Counted from the first letter of the stretch, positions 52,141 to 61,741 are shown. The stretch: DNA of 64,000 nucleotides from an uncultured Oceanospirillaceae bacterium (GCA_937136055.1 CAKZOD010000103.1:51926-115925); one strand, 5' to 3'. Notes: generated by a model not told the origin, from the letters alone. Program-made: numbers and translations.

Positions 52141-52537
52141 AGTTAACTCCATCTGCGCAATATGCGTTTGATAAAGCTAAATTGGCTGGGCTAATCAGTG
52201 CCAAGATTGAAATCCAGTAATCTAATAACACTTTCACAACCAAAAAAGCGAATTACTTTAAATCGTACTGGGCTCAATGGTGAAGGTGCTCATCACTAAG
52301 CCACACTACAAACCAATATGCTTTTAATATAGCACAAAAATATAAATATTCTTTAGAACATGCAGTTAAAGTTTTAACTGATTAATATGACGTATTTGTG
52401 ACGAGCGATAAATTATCGTCTAAAAAGTGCGGTGTTTTTTGTTTTTAGCAGTAGAAACAGGGGGATTTAAGGGTGTGCTTGGGTAAACAAAAGAGCATTC
52501 CCCTCAACGCCTTATTCAGCATTGAGGGGATAGATAA
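52141..52537. other. intergenic region between the PhoH gene and the J-domain operon
   Basis: The 397 bases contain no credible gene. An inverted repeat, CCCCTCAA (52500-52507) with TTGAGGGG (52522-52529), lies just past the last gene of the J-domain operon and may terminate it. The rest is AT-rich and presumably holds the PhoH promoter. Confidence 0.5.
52500..52529 (-). terminator. probable terminator of the J-domain operon
   Basis: CCCCTCAA and TTGAGGGG form an 8-bp perfect stem with a 14-base loop, 9 bases past the stop of the 341-residue protein. On the minus strand it is followed by AATGCTCTTTTGTTT, a moderate U-tract. Confidence 0.6.
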
Positions 52538-53563
52538 TTAGTAATGATCATCCGTGATATTGTCGCTTAGCTCGCCAAGCATTTCTTCTTCGGTCAAGTA
52601 GTCGTCTTCATCTTCCAGTAAATCTTGGTAAGAATCTTCTACGTCTATTTGATCTTTCAAATTAGAGTGCAGCTGCTTTTCAGATTTCAAAAGGCTTTCA
52701 TAGGCATGCATGAACAATTTAGGGTTAATATTGCCAAGTGTAATGCTGTGAAAGATGCTGATGTAAACTTCAGGGCCACTATTTTCAATGGCTAATAGCT
52801 CGAAATTTTCTACAAAGTCATCTTCAATATTTACCAGCCAACCTTCGATGCGCTCGCTCATATTGCTATCAAGCTTTTCAGAGATTGAGTCTGCAGCTTC
52901 AGTGAATTCAGTGAAAAAGACATCGGGTTGATCGATATAGCCAATCAATAGGTCTTTGAAATCTTCATAATCACGATGACCAATATTGTGACGCTTCATC
53001 AACGCTTCAAGTATCGCTAGCTGGATATCTGATTGTATTGCTGTTTCATCCAGATAATCGGGGTCCATGTCTAAATTAGAAATAGGATTTTTGAATTGAA
53101 TTGCGATCTGCTTTAGCAAATTAATGTCGAGCTGTTCATTGATGAGAGACTGATGAATCGACTCTATATCTTTGAATTCATTATCACTGTATTGGTAGTT
53201 CGCTAATAATGCGCCGCGATTAGCCTGTTCACCATGAGCTTTGAAAAGGTTGTTTACACTCTCCCACCCCTTGCGAAAGCAGATGACAATAGAGTCGTCT
53301 TGCAATAGTTTGCTAGCTTTAAAAGTATCGCCTTCACACAGTTTCAAGAGGCCTAAAGTGGTGACACCCATCACAATAGCACATGACTTTTTCAGGTCAT
53401 GGCTTATCACAGGTGAAAAGAAACTCTTGGCTATTTTTAGCGACATGTCGACTAGCTGACTTTCTATTTTTGCCAGTTGTTCTGAATTAAGGGATCCGCT
53501 TTCAATCCCATCACCGATCATCAGTAATAAAAAGGGTTTCGCTCTGACTTTATCAAGTTTCAT
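52538..53563 (-). CDS. unknown acidic protein, fourth gene of the J-domain operon
   Basis: I do not recognise this 341-residue protein. It appears all-helical and soluble, with no signal peptide. It opens MKLDKVRAKPFLLLMIGDGI and ends in a very acidic tail: 17 Asp/Glu in the last 40 residues, among them LLEDEDDY and TEEEMLGEL. I start at ATG 53563, which has GGGAA upstream, because the frame otherwise overlaps the preceding gene. The four genes are packed with gaps of 8-19 bases, pointing to one operon. Acidic tails occur in two other members of the operon. Confidence 0.75.
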   Translation of the reverse strand: MKLDKVRAKPFLLLMIGDGIESGSLNSEQLAKIESQLVDMSLKIAKSFFSPVISHDLKKSCAIVMGVTTLGLLKLCEGDTFKASKLLQDDSIVICFRKGWESVNNLFKAHGEQANRGALLANYQYSDNEFKDIESIHQSLINEQLDINLLKQIAIQFKNPISNLDMDPDYLDETAIQSDIQLAILEALMKRHNIGHRDYEDFKDLLIGYIDQPDVFFTEFTEAADSISEKLDSNMSERIEGWLVNIEDDFVENFELLAIENSGPEVYISIFHSITLGNINPKLFMHAYESLLKSEKQLHSNLKDQIDVEDSYQDLLEDEDDYLTEEEMLGELSDNITDDHY

Positions 53564-53576
53564 CTGGTTTCCCATT

Positions 53577-54227
53577 TTATAATGGCTCGAACATATCATC
53601 AGTATCGCTACTGAGTTCGCCCACTCTGATGCTGTTAGCTTGTGACTTCAAAATACCTTCAATCTTCTCGTAATCACCGCGCTCAGCAGTAGAGAGGATT
53701 TGCTCATAAATTGGTGTGCTAATTGACTTTATTTTGAGTAATAGTTCTTCATCACTACCAGAGACAGGCTCTTCTGAATGATCGATAGCTTCAAAATCTA
53801 ATCCAATAAATGGCAGTGAGAGGTACAAAATGCCTGTTTCAGATTCGACGATAGCGTCGAGTATTGCAGCTTCCCTTTCTTCGTCATCTGTTTGTGTAAG
53901 AAATATTTGAGATAGCATCGACTTTACTGAATCTTGCGCGTTGAAGGCGCCTTTTTGCAGTTCATTTTCCCAGTACGATGGCTCAACATCTAGCATGTTA
54001 CCGATGGTTTCTGGATCCATTAACCATGCTGCTATTGATGGGATAGTGGCATCAAATGAGCGCAATATTTTGGCAACGCTCATAATGTCCAGTTCAGAAA
54101 TAACGGCGATCATTTTTGAATCGCCCTCTGTTGAGGCTATTTCTTCTAAAACATCACCACCACTACGGCCACTTTGATGAATGATTGAAACGACTTTCTC
54201 AGCTAAAACGGCTATTTCTTGGCTCAA
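53577..54227 (-). CDS. unknown acidic helical protein, third gene of the J-domain operon
   Basis: I do not recognise this 216-residue protein. It looks like repeated amphipathic helices (for example KMIAVISELDIMSVAKILRS and ETIGNMLDVEPSYWENEL) and is rich in Asp, Glu and Ser. It ends SSDTDDMFEPL. There is no membrane segment. The start is TTG at 54227, with GGA 8 bases upstream. It lies 19 bases after the 168-residue gene and 13 bases before the next ATG, so it is cotranscribed. Confidence 0.75.
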   Translation of the reverse strand: MSQEIAVLAEKVVSIIHQSGRSGGDVLEEIASTEGDSKMIAVISELDIMSVAKILRSFDATIPSIAAWLMDPETIGNMLDVEPSYWENELQKGAFNAQDSVKSMLSQIFLTQTDDEEREAAILDAIVESETGILYLSLPFIGLDFEAIDHSEEPVSGSDEELLLKIKSISTPIYEQILSTAERGDYEKIEGILKSQANSIRVGELSSDTDDMFEPL

Positions 54228-54246
54228 AATATAATCCTGTCATCTG

Positions 54247-54753
54247 TTAGTATTGGTCAAGGCTATCTTGGTCTTGACCTTGATATTCTTCGTAATCTGG
54301 GTAGTCGTGATCGTCGCGCTCTTCTTGTTCTTCTTCACTGTCATCAGGCTCAGCGTTGAACTCCTCTGCGGTTGAACCTAACTCATGAAAACACAGCAGC
54401 AATAAAGCGATTTTTAATTGATGCTGGTACTTTTCTGAAAGTATCGAAAGCAACGGGCGATAGCTCTTATGTATGCCAACACAGGCTTTTACTTCGTCCC
54501 ATTCAGGCTCAGAGTGCATGCATAATGGCAATAGCTTTTTAGAGTCGAGCTTTACGATGAATATTAAGCACATCGCCAACTGATCAGGCATACCCGCTAA
54601 AAAGCCTGGTGTTTGATTTAATTGCGCCAATAAATTAGACACATAATTTTTAAATATCTCAGGCTCTTCTGGGTCCTGATAGGACTCTATATTTTCAGTC
54701 AGTAGTTGATAGTCATCTACCAAATAACTGGGTACAAATTCGATCTTAGACAT
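54247..54753 (-). CDS. unknown protein with acidic tail, second gene of the J-domain operon
   Basis: I do not recognise this 168-residue protein. Residues 1-125 look like a compact helical domain (FVPSYLVDDYQLLTENIES, then LKIALLLLCFHELGS). The last 42 residues hold 19 Asp/Glu with several Tyr and Gln (EPDDSEEEQEERDD). It begins 8 bases after the J-domain stop, with AGAGG before the ATG. The tail could bind a chaperone, a basic protein or nucleic-acid-binding partner. Confidence 0.75.
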   Translation of the reverse strand: MSKIEFVPSYLVDDYQLLTENIESYQDPEEPEIFKNYVSNLLAQLNQTPGFLAGMPDQLAMCLIFIVKLDSKKLLPLCMHSEPEWDEVKACVGIHKSYRPLLSILSEKYQHQLKIALLLLCFHELGSTAEEFNAEPDDSEEEQEERDDHDYPDYEEYQGQDQDSLDQY

Positions 54754-54761
54754 GATGCCTC

Positions 54762-55025
54762 TTAAGTATTTAAAACTCTATTCCAATAGGATTGAGTGAA
54801 CGACTTGGGGTTCAAAACCTCAGTGTATTCCTGCTCAATATACTCTTTACGCTTTTTAGGGTCAGATATAATATCGTATGACTCTTGGATTTTCTGGAAG
54901 CGTTCGATCGCATCAGCCGATTGGTTTCTATCTGGATGTAGTTTTGAGGCTAAACGTCTATAGGCCTTTTTAATATCATCTTGCGAGGCTGATTTATCAA
55001 CCCCCAATACTTCAAAGTAGTCCAA
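54762..55025 (-). CDS. minimal J-domain protein, first gene of an unknown operon
   Basis: The 87-residue protein is almost only a J domain: MDYFEVLGVDKSASQDDIKK, the HPD motif at residues 30-32 and a helix IV ending SDPKKRKEY. It has no Gly/Phe, zinc-finger or substrate-binding domain, so it is a class III J protein that would bring DnaK to a partner. I start at TTG 55025 with GGAG 6 bases upstream; the frame opens at GTG 55037. Three unknown acidic proteins follow in the same operon. Confidence 0.85.
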   Translation of the reverse strand: MDYFEVLGVDKSASQDDIKKAYRRLASKLHPDRNQSADAIERFQKIQESYDIISDPKKRKEYIEQEYTEVLNPKSFTQSYWNRVLNT

Positions 55026-55415
55026 GTTTATCTCCACAATATTTCATTGAGTATTTATTGATTGCTGATCAATATTAGTACAGTTTAAGGTGCATTATAA
55101 AGCTAAGAGTAATACTGTAATAGGATACGGATTAGCTTAAGGAACACTTAGTGCTCATTTAAAAAGCGAATCGAAACGAGGGCTGAAACGCTCTTGTATG
55201 AGCTGAATATACATCCCTTCTTAGATAGCCGCGATTATGAATGAATACAGACTATTTGTCGACAGTTGGGGTGCAAGTGTTAGAGAGAATGAAGTGAGCT
55301 AGTTTCTCTCTATTAAGGTTAAAATAAATAAAAAAGTGCGTAAAACAGCGAGCTGATTAAGGAGCTCAGTTAATCTGATTTTGAGGCGTGCAGAGCTAAA
55401 ATATCACTACAGCAA
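55026..55415. other. 390-base intergenic region
   Basis: I see no gene or strong hairpin here. It should hold the promoter of the J-domain operon, on the minus strand. The urea transporter gene on the other side ends here, and no terminator for it is obvious. A run of similar short GAAACG-type words near 55170-55195 is the only pattern noticed. Confidence 0.4.
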
Positions 55416-56267
55416 CTAAGGTTTGATCTGTGTTTTCAGTTGCTCTATTCCAATGACAACCCACATCGCCAACACAAACGGGATAGTCAACACGGGTATC
55501 AAAGCTAAATGAAACCCCAGTAAAGTCAGTGAAACGGCAATAATGATACCTAGCCAAGGTTGCCAGCTCCTTAGGCGATGCCCAGAAATAATTGCTAGTG
55601 CAACGGCAATTAATGCTCCGTTATAACCGGCAAAGCCAACTGCTAAGAGGTGATGATCAGTGCTCACTATGTAGCCAAGCAATGCTCCGCAGATACTGCC
55701 TAGTAAAGCCCAATTGACAGCTCGCCAACCGCCGCCTAGATAGAGACCTATCAGTAATAAAATAGATGAAATGAGGTTACCTTGAAAACCCATTTGACCT
55801 ATGCCAGTTAGAACAGCAGAGAGAATATAAGCATCAGACCAATGTAATTGATATCCACCATCCGGTTGTGTCAGTGTGGGTAATAATAGCCACATCAATA
55901 GCATTATGCAGATATAAGGTGTGGTGAGCAAAGGCAAGTTACGCTTCATGCCCCAATTGAAGCAATAGGCGCATACAGCACCACCGAGGAAGACTAAAAG
56001 AAACATCAGCGCTGAAGATTGTAAAAAGATAGCCGCAGCAAGGCCTAACAGTACACCATTAAAGCCTGCCAAGCCTTGTTGATAGGATTGCTTTACCATG
56101 ACACGTTGGCCAACTAGCGTGCCACTCAAACCGCCAACTAGGCCTGTGACCATCATCATCGGAGAGTTGATTAAGATAGCAATTAATGCCAGCACACCAG
56201 CACCCGCATGGGGCATAAAAATGAGCTGGCCAAAGCCTCTTAGTAAAGGAGACAGTATCTCTTTCAT
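55416..56267 (-). CDS. urea transporter (UT family)
   Basis: The 283-residue protein has about ten membrane helices with the duplicated UT signature: GFNGVLLGLAAAIF (about residues 68-81) and GYNGALIAVALAI (about 208-220), and the matching TTPYI and LTIPFVLAMW near the ends of the halves. UT proteins form urea channels. No urease or hydrolase genes are in the window. It starts 10 bases past the pepB stop and is likely cotranscribed with it. Confidence 0.9.
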   Translation of the reverse strand: MKEILSPLLRGFGQLIFMPHAGAGVLALIAILINSPMMMVTGLVGGLSGTLVGQRVMVKQSYQQGLAGFNGVLLGLAAAIFLQSSALMFLLVFLGGAVCAYCFNWGMKRNLPLLTTPYICIMLLMWLLLPTLTQPDGGYQLHWSDAYILSAVLTGIGQMGFQGNLISSILLLIGLYLGGGWRAVNWALLGSICGALLGYIVSTDHHLLAVGFAGYNGALIAVALAIISGHRLRSWQPWLGIIIAVSLTLLGFHLALIPVLTIPFVLAMWVVIGIEQLKTQIKP

Positions 56268-56277
56268 CAGGAACTGC

Positions 56278-57576
56278 TTAAAGCTGATTCAAAAACGCCG
56301 CAATACTTCTCACACCACGCCCGTTGCCACCTGCGCTGTGCAAGCTATTGGCACAGCCATTGAAACATGCTGCTAAATCTAAGTGTATCCAGCCATCAGT
56401 ATTGTCAACAAAGCGAGAGAGGAAACCCGCTGCGTTGCTCGCACCCCCTGAGCCACCGCCGGGTACTGGGCGGCTGTTTGCAGTATCTGCATAATCTGAA
56501 GGGCATTTGTGCATGTGTTTCTTACTTAGCGGTAAGCGCCATGTTTGGTCGTACTCATCGCTTGCGATGCGATCAAAGGCTTGAGCTAACTCGTCATTCA
56601 TACAAAATAGAGCGTTGTACTCATCACCCACAGCGGTAACTGCAGCGCCCGTTAGTGTGGCAGCGTCGATGATGATTGGTGCTTTTGAAGCACTGGCATC
56701 GATCAGCCCATCGGCTAGTACGATACGTCCTTCCGCATCAGTGTTGACGACTTCAACACTCACTCCATTGCGGTATTTTAAAATATCAGATAGCTGATAC
56801 GCATGGCCGCTGATCATGTTTTCAGCGCAGCATAAGTACAGTTTAACGCGTTTATTTAAGCCGTTGAGAATGGAGAGCGCGAGTGCGCCAGTAACCGTTG
56901 CAGCGCCCCCCATGTCCGCTTTCATATGCAGCATGCCAAGGGATGATTTCATGCTGTAGCCGCCAGTATCAAAAGTTATGCCTTTGCCAACAAGTGCAGC
57001 GGCAGGAGGTTCATCACCCCAGCCATCTGGGCAAAAATCTAGCTCCAGCAGAGCAGGTGGGCGCTCACTGCCGCGACCAACACCGTGAATGCCAACATAG
57101 CCTTGTTTTGCTAGCTCTTCACCACTAATTATTTTGTGAGCAACCTGTTCTGGCGCAAGCTTGCTGATGAATTGTGCAGCCAGTATTGCAAGATTGTAAG
57201 GTGATAGCTCTTCAGGGGTTTGGTTGATGATTTGTTTGACCCAAGCGTAAGCTGTAATACGGTTCTGTAAAGCTTTGGACTGCTCATCACTTAGCCTTGC
57301 GAACTCGATACTTGGCATTTGTTTAGTGTTGTAAGCACCTTGCCAAAAATGCCATTGAGCTTCAATTGACCAGTCACCAGCAAGGCGAATATCAGTGACA
57401 TTCATTTTGCTGATGGAGCGGGCACATTTCTGAATTACTTCAACGTTATCTTCACTGTCGCTTAAGTCTGCTAAGTGAATGGTGGCTCCTAGTGTACAAA
57501 AAGCCAGTTGACTATCAGCTCCCCACATTGGGGCTATTTGATCACTAGACAGTGATACTTCGAAAATACGGGTCAT
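56278..57576 (-). CDS. pepB: peptidase B, M17 leucyl aminopeptidase family
   Basis: The 432-residue enzyme has the M17 metal- and active-site signature NTDAEGRIVLADGL (about residues 284-297), with Lys and Asp ligands in VGKGITFDTGGYSMK and KADMGGAATVTGAL. The length fits PepB (about 427), shorter than PepA (about 500). It removes N-terminal residues from peptides. It lies downstream of the peptide ABC transporter and upstream of the urea transporter, consistent with using imported peptides as a nitrogen source. Confidence 0.92.
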   Translation of the reverse strand: MTRIFEVSLSSDQIAPMWGADSQLAFCTLGATIHLADLSDSEDNVEVIQKCARSISKMNVTDIRLAGDWSIEAQWHFWQGAYNTKQMPSIEFARLSDEQSKALQNRITAYAWVKQIINQTPEELSPYNLAILAAQFISKLAPEQVAHKIISGEELAKQGYVGIHGVGRGSERPPALLELDFCPDGWGDEPPAAALVGKGITFDTGGYSMKSSLGMLHMKADMGGAATVTGALALSILNGLNKRVKLYLCCAENMISGHAYQLSDILKYRNGVSVEVVNTDAEGRIVLADGLIDASASKAPIIIDAATLTGAAVTAVGDEYNALFCMNDELAQAFDRIASDEYDQTWRLPLSKKHMHKCPSDYADTANSRPVPGGGSGGASNAAGFLSRFVDNTDGWIHLDLAACFNGCANSLHSAGGNGRGVRSIAAFLNQL

Positions 57577-57643
57577 GAAAATACCTTAATAAAAAGCTAA
57601 CAGGAACTGAGGATAGCAATGTGTTTGCAAAGAATGTGAACAA

Positions 57644-57669
57644 CAGTGCGGTTTTAATTTTCCGCACTG
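57644..57669 (-). terminator. hairpin between the peptide permease genes and pepB
   Basis: CAGTGCGG (57644-57651) pairs with CCGCACTG (57662-57669) around a 10-base loop, 37 bases past the second permease stop. On the minus strand it is followed by TTGTTCACATTC, a weak U-tract, so some read-through into pepB is possible. Confidence 0.6.
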
Positions 57670-57705
57670 TTTAATTTTATAAAAAAGTAAATGACTTATG
57701 TTGCT

Positions 57706-58854
57706 TTAACTAGAGTAAGGATCCGCAGCATCGCGCAAGCCATCACCTAAAAAGTTAAAGGCGAGGATCACTAAAATAACAGGCACCACCGGCAGCATTA
57801 ACCATGGGTAGATAGCAACGTTGTTAATATTTTGCGCTTCGTTTAACAGTACTCCCCAGCTGGTGATTGGCGGGCGTAAGCCTAAGCCTAAGAAAGATAG
57901 GGCTGTTTCACCCAGTATCATCGCGGGAATAGAGAGCGATGCTGAAGCAATCAGATGGCTGAAGAAGCTTGGAAGCATGTGTCTTTTGATTACTCTTGCA
58001 GGAGTTGCACCCATTAATAGTGCCGCTGAAGTGTAATCTTCCTCACGTAATGAGAGAATTTTAGCACGCACAGCTCTCGCTAATCCGGTCCAATCCATCA
58101 TCGCAAGTATCAGGGTAATACCAAAGAAAATCCACAATGGGCTCCAGCTCAAAGGGAGAAGCGCTGATAATGCCATCCACAGCGGTAACTCAGGAAATGA
58201 GCGGATAATTTCAGTTGCCCGTTGTACACAGCTGTCTATCCAGCCGCCATAGAAGCCAGCTAAGCCACCGAGTGTGATACCTAATGCAAAGCTAAGTAAA
58301 ATGCCCAACAAGCCTATAGTGAGGGATATACGCGCACCATAGATAATACGTGAGAGCATGTCGTGACCAAGCCTATCAGTACCGAGCAAAAATAAGCTGC
58401 CCGGTTGATCAACACAGACTAAGTGTGATGAGGCATCAAACATTCCCCACAGGGTGTATTCATCCCCTTTACAAAAAAACTGTACAGGGTATTTCTGAGT
58501 TTTATCTTCCTCGTATTCACGAATCAACTTCTCAAGATTGAGTTTGTATGACCAGCCGTAAACAAAAGGCGTGGTTAAGCCATCTTCATCAAAAAAGTGC
58601 ACTTTTTGAGGGGGTGAATAGATCTTTTGCGTGTGCCTTGTCTCAAGAGCATAAGGCGCGAAAAACTCTGCGAAAAAGGCAACACCATAGATAAGGATTA
58701 ACAAAATGCCAGAGTAAAGTGCAACTTTGTGTTTTCTAAATTTCCACCAGATAAGTGTCCACTGCGAGGCAAGGTTGTACTTCTGCTGCGCTTCGCTCAC
58801 ATCATCTTTGGCGTAGGGGCTAAACGGTTTATCACTGACCCAATGCTTATTCAT
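57706..58854 (-). CDS. peptide ABC transporter permease (YejE-like)
   Basis: The 382-residue permease has an N-terminal helix (about residues 43-65), then a periplasmic region of about 100 residues, then five helices of the DppC/OppC type. It contains the EAA-type segment GATPARVIKRHMLP (about 286-299) and GETALSFLGLGLRPP. The large insertion after the first helix resembles YejE-type permeases. Its ATG overlaps the previous permease stop by four bases. Confidence 0.9.
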   Translation of the reverse strand: MNKHWVSDKPFSPYAKDDVSEAQQKYNLASQWTLIWWKFRKHKVALYSGILLILIYGVAFFAEFFAPYALETRHTQKIYSPPQKVHFFDEDGLTTPFVYGWSYKLNLEKLIREYEEDKTQKYPVQFFCKGDEYTLWGMFDASSHLVCVDQPGSLFLLGTDRLGHDMLSRIIYGARISLTIGLLGILLSFALGITLGGLAGFYGGWIDSCVQRATEIIRSFPELPLWMALSALLPLSWSPLWIFFGITLILAMMDWTGLARAVRAKILSLREEDYTSAALLMGATPARVIKRHMLPSFFSHLIASASLSIPAMILGETALSFLGLGLRPPITSWGVLLNEAQNINNVAIYPWLMLPVVPVILVILAFNFLGDGLRDAADPYSS

Positions 58855-59840
58855 TTTTTCATCCCCCCTTGTAGGCGGATTCGCGGATCGAGCATCGCTA
58901 GTGCAATATCAGATATCAACACCCCAACCACGGTTAATATGGCTAAAAACATTAAGAATGATCCCGCTAAATACATATCTTGGCTTTGCAATGCAGCCAG
59001 TAAAATAGGCCCTGTTGTCGGCAGTGATAACACCACAGCGACGACCTCCGCCCCTGATATAACGCTGGGTAAAATACTGCCAATATCAGAGATAAAAAAG
59101 TTAAGCGATAAACGCAAAGGGTATTTTCTTAAGTTTCTAAACTCGCTCATACCTTTTGCTCTAGCAGTTACCACGTAAGGCTTGCGTAGTTCATCGAGCA
59201 GGTTGGCGCGCAGGCGGCGTATCATACCTGCAGTGCCCGAGGTACCAATCACCAACACGGGAATCCACAAGTGCGCCAACACTGATTTTAGTTTTTCAAA
59301 GCTCCAAGGCTGATCGATATATTCGGCATCTCCTATAGAGGTGCCGAAATATTTGTTAGCAAGATACAGCATCACCAGTGCTAACAGGAAGTTAGGTGTG
59401 GCAAGGCCTAAGAAGCCGAGGAAGGTTAAGCCGTAATCACCCCAGCTATAGGGATGTGTCGCTGAGTACATGCCAATTGGAAAGGCGATCAGCCAAGTGA
59501 TTAAAATAGTGAAAATGGAGACAATAATGGTGAGCCACATTTTATCGCCAATTACTTCGGTAACAGGTAAGTTGTATTCAAATGAAAAGCCAAGGTCACC
59601 TTGTAAAAAGCCAGTTACCCAAACAAAGTATTGCTCCCAAATGGGTTTATCTAAGCCGTATTCTTGGCGCAGAAATTCAATTTTTTGCGGATCGACACTT
59701 TCGCCTTGGCTCTCTAACTCAGCGATATGGCTTTCCAGGTAGTCCCCCGGTGGCAGCTGGATAATGACGAAAACTAATACACTGATAATGATCAGTGTCG
59801 GTATCATGGTGAGTACGCGTTTAAAAATGTAACTAGGCAT
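58851..59840 (-). CDS. peptide ABC transporter permease (YejB-like)
   Basis: The 329-residue permease has six helices and the DppB/OppB motif LRANLLDELRKPYVVTARAK (about residues 219-238), then GAEVVAVVLSLPTTGPILLAAL. I use ATG 59840, which has AGGAG 8 bases upstream. This gives a one-base overlap with the binding-protein stop (TAATG); an upstream frame opens at 59864. It pairs with the YejE-like permease. Confidence 0.9.
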   Translation of the reverse strand: MPSYIFKRVLTMIPTLIIISVLVFVIIQLPPGDYLESHIAELESQGESVDPQKIEFLRQEYGLDKPIWEQYFVWVTGFLQGDLGFSFEYNLPVTEVIGDKMWLTIIVSIFTILITWLIAFPIGMYSATHPYSWGDYGLTFLGFLGLATPNFLLALVMLYLANKYFGTSIGDAEYIDQPWSFEKLKSVLAHLWIPVLVIGTSGTAGMIRRLRANLLDELRKPYVVTARAKGMSEFRNLRKYPLRLSLNFFISDIGSILPSVISGAEVVAVVLSLPTTGPILLAALQSQDMYLAGSFLMFLAILTVVGVLISDIALAMLDPRIRLQGGMKK

Positions 59841-61741
59841 TATGGCGACTCCTTCTGGTACCAAAAGCTGGGCATATTATAAATACCGAAGAATGCCCCA
59901 GGATCCCAGTTGTAAAAGGCTTTTTCAGGCACATTACGTAAATCTTTGTTAACCACAACAGGCTGTAAAATACCGCTGATTAAACCAATGGAATACACTT
60001 GAGTGGCATGGATATTGAGCATTTTATGCCAGATAAGCGTTTTTTCGACGTCACTGGCCGCTTTTGACCAAGCGTTGTTCAGGTCAATTAACTGACGTAC
60101 TTTTTCTAGATTAGGCTCTTCACCTTCATGGGTTTCGTAGTAGCGCCCCCACTGTGACCACTGATATTGATCTTGGCGAGTAGGTGCCAGTTGTTCAGGG
60201 CTCATTTGTGCAACAGGCAAGCCATTTGGTAAACCAAACCAAGTTGTCATCAGTGCATCACCAGAGAAAACTCTGTCGCGCAGCACTTCACGCTGAGTCG
60301 GTTTGACATACATTTTGATGCCTATTTTGCGCCAGTTATCTTTAACGAGCGCAAGTACGTCGGTTTCTTCAGTACTTTCGCCAGCCGTTTGCACGAGTAT
60401 TTCTACAGGTGTGCCATCTTCAAATAAGCGAATACCTCGACTATCTTTTTTGTGTAAGCCAATGGTGTCGAGCAGTTTGTTCGCTGATTCAATATCAAAC
60501 TGTGCGTAGGATTGGGCGTATTCTTTTTTGTACAGCGGTGATTGTGGCAATACGCTGTTGTTCATTGGGATAGCTAAGCCGAAGTAGATAACTTGGTTGA
60601 TTTCTTCACGGTTAACTCCCAGTGAGAGTGCCCGGCGAAAATCGGCATTTTGCATCAGTTTGCGCCATTTAGGGTCTTTTGCTGTCATGTTTGGATAAAG
60701 TGCGACGTGCGCACCGCGTCCTGTTCCCCAAATATTGACTTTAAAGTTGTTGTCTTTTTCACCTTCTTTGAGGAATGTGAAGTTATCTAAACGCAGGTAT
60801 CTGGCTTGTAAATCAGATTCACCTGAGCCCGTTTTTGCAGGGACTAAACCGCTGGATGAGATATTGATCACAACTTCATCTATATAAGGTAGCTGTTTTC
60901 CTGTTGGATCCACGCGGTGAAAGTAAGGGTTTCGTTTGAAAACAAAGCGCTCAGAAGGTGGCTTAGTTGTGTTGAGCCAAGGTTGCAGTGAAGGTAGCTT
61001 TGGATTTGTTAATTTGTATTGGCGACCCTTAGAGACAAACAGTGCACGCCAGTTACGTTTTTTGGCCTTGGCAACTTTTTCTGCAAGCTGCTCTTTGGTT
61101 AAATAATCTGCATGGAACTGCTTCATGTAATGCGCAGGCATGTAAATGAACAGTGGGCTAGGCCCAGCTAGTGCTGGTAAGAAATAAGGGTTTGGTATGT
61201 CCCAAGTGTAGCGTACTGTGTATTTATCGATCACTTCAAACTTAGGGGGCTGTTTGTCACGGATCATTGCAGGTGGCGGCCCGTAAGGTGCAAGCACGTC
61301 ATGAGTTGCTTTATCTTCCCAGAAGAAGCGGAAATCCTCAGCGGTGAATTCAACACCATCTGACCAACGATGACCTGGGCGTAAATGTAAGGTGAAAATT
61401 CTGCCATCTTCGACATCAATTTTTCGCAAGATGTCGGCTTTTAGGTTGAGCTTGTCATCATAACCTACCAATCGTGAATAGCCATAAACTACCATCATGC
61501 GGATGTCTTTTGCTTTCCCCATTAGCATACGTAGCTGGCCGCCGTATTCACCGAGTTTTTTATCTGCGAATGAAGGCTTGGCAGGAGTGCTAGGCAGCCT
61601 TAGCTCTACCGGTGGTAGCTTGCCATTGGCAACTTGCTCAGCTAAATAAGGGACTTCTTGCATCGCTTGAACGCTACTAGCAGCCCAACTGGTACTTAAA
61701 GCAAGTAGCGAAAATTGAAGTAAATGCTTTAACTGTTTCAT
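59840..61741 (-). CDS. peptide ABC transporter family 5 solute-binding protein
   Basis: The 633-residue protein has a signal peptide (ending near VQAM, residue 27) and the SBP_bac_5 fold: LHLRPGHRWSDGVEFTAEDF (about residues 118-137), later RRALSLGVNREEINQVIY. It is longer than the usual 520-560 residues. Oligopeptides or modified peptides are the likely ligands, judged from family and operon only. Its start overlaps the ATPase stop by one base (TAATG). Confidence 0.9.
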   Translation of the reverse strand: MKQLKHLLQFSLLALSTSWAASSVQAMQEVPYLAEQVANGKLPPVELRLPSTPAKPSFADKKLGEYGGQLRMLMGKAKDIRMMVVYGYSRLVGYDDKLNLKADILRKIDVEDGRIFTLHLRPGHRWSDGVEFTAEDFRFFWEDKATHDVLAPYGPPPAMIRDKQPPKFEVIDKYTVRYTWDIPNPYFLPALAGPSPLFIYMPAHYMKQFHADYLTKEQLAEKVAKAKKRNWRALFVSKGRQYKLTNPKLPSLQPWLNTTKPPSERFVFKRNPYFHRVDPTGKQLPYIDEVVINISSSGLVPAKTGSGESDLQARYLRLDNFTFLKEGEKDNNFKVNIWGTGRGAHVALYPNMTAKDPKWRKLMQNADFRRALSLGVNREEINQVIYFGLAIPMNNSVLPQSPLYKKEYAQSYAQFDIESANKLLDTIGLHKKDSRGIRLFEDGTPVEILVQTAGESTEETDVLALVKDNWRKIGIKMYVKPTQREVLRDRVFSGDALMTTWFGLPNGLPVAQMSPEQLAPTRQDQYQWSQWGRYYETHEGEEPNLEKVRQLIDLNNAWSKAASDVEKTLIWHKMLNIHATQVYSIGLISGILQPVVVNKDLRNVPEKAFYNWDPGAFFGIYNMPSFWYQKESP

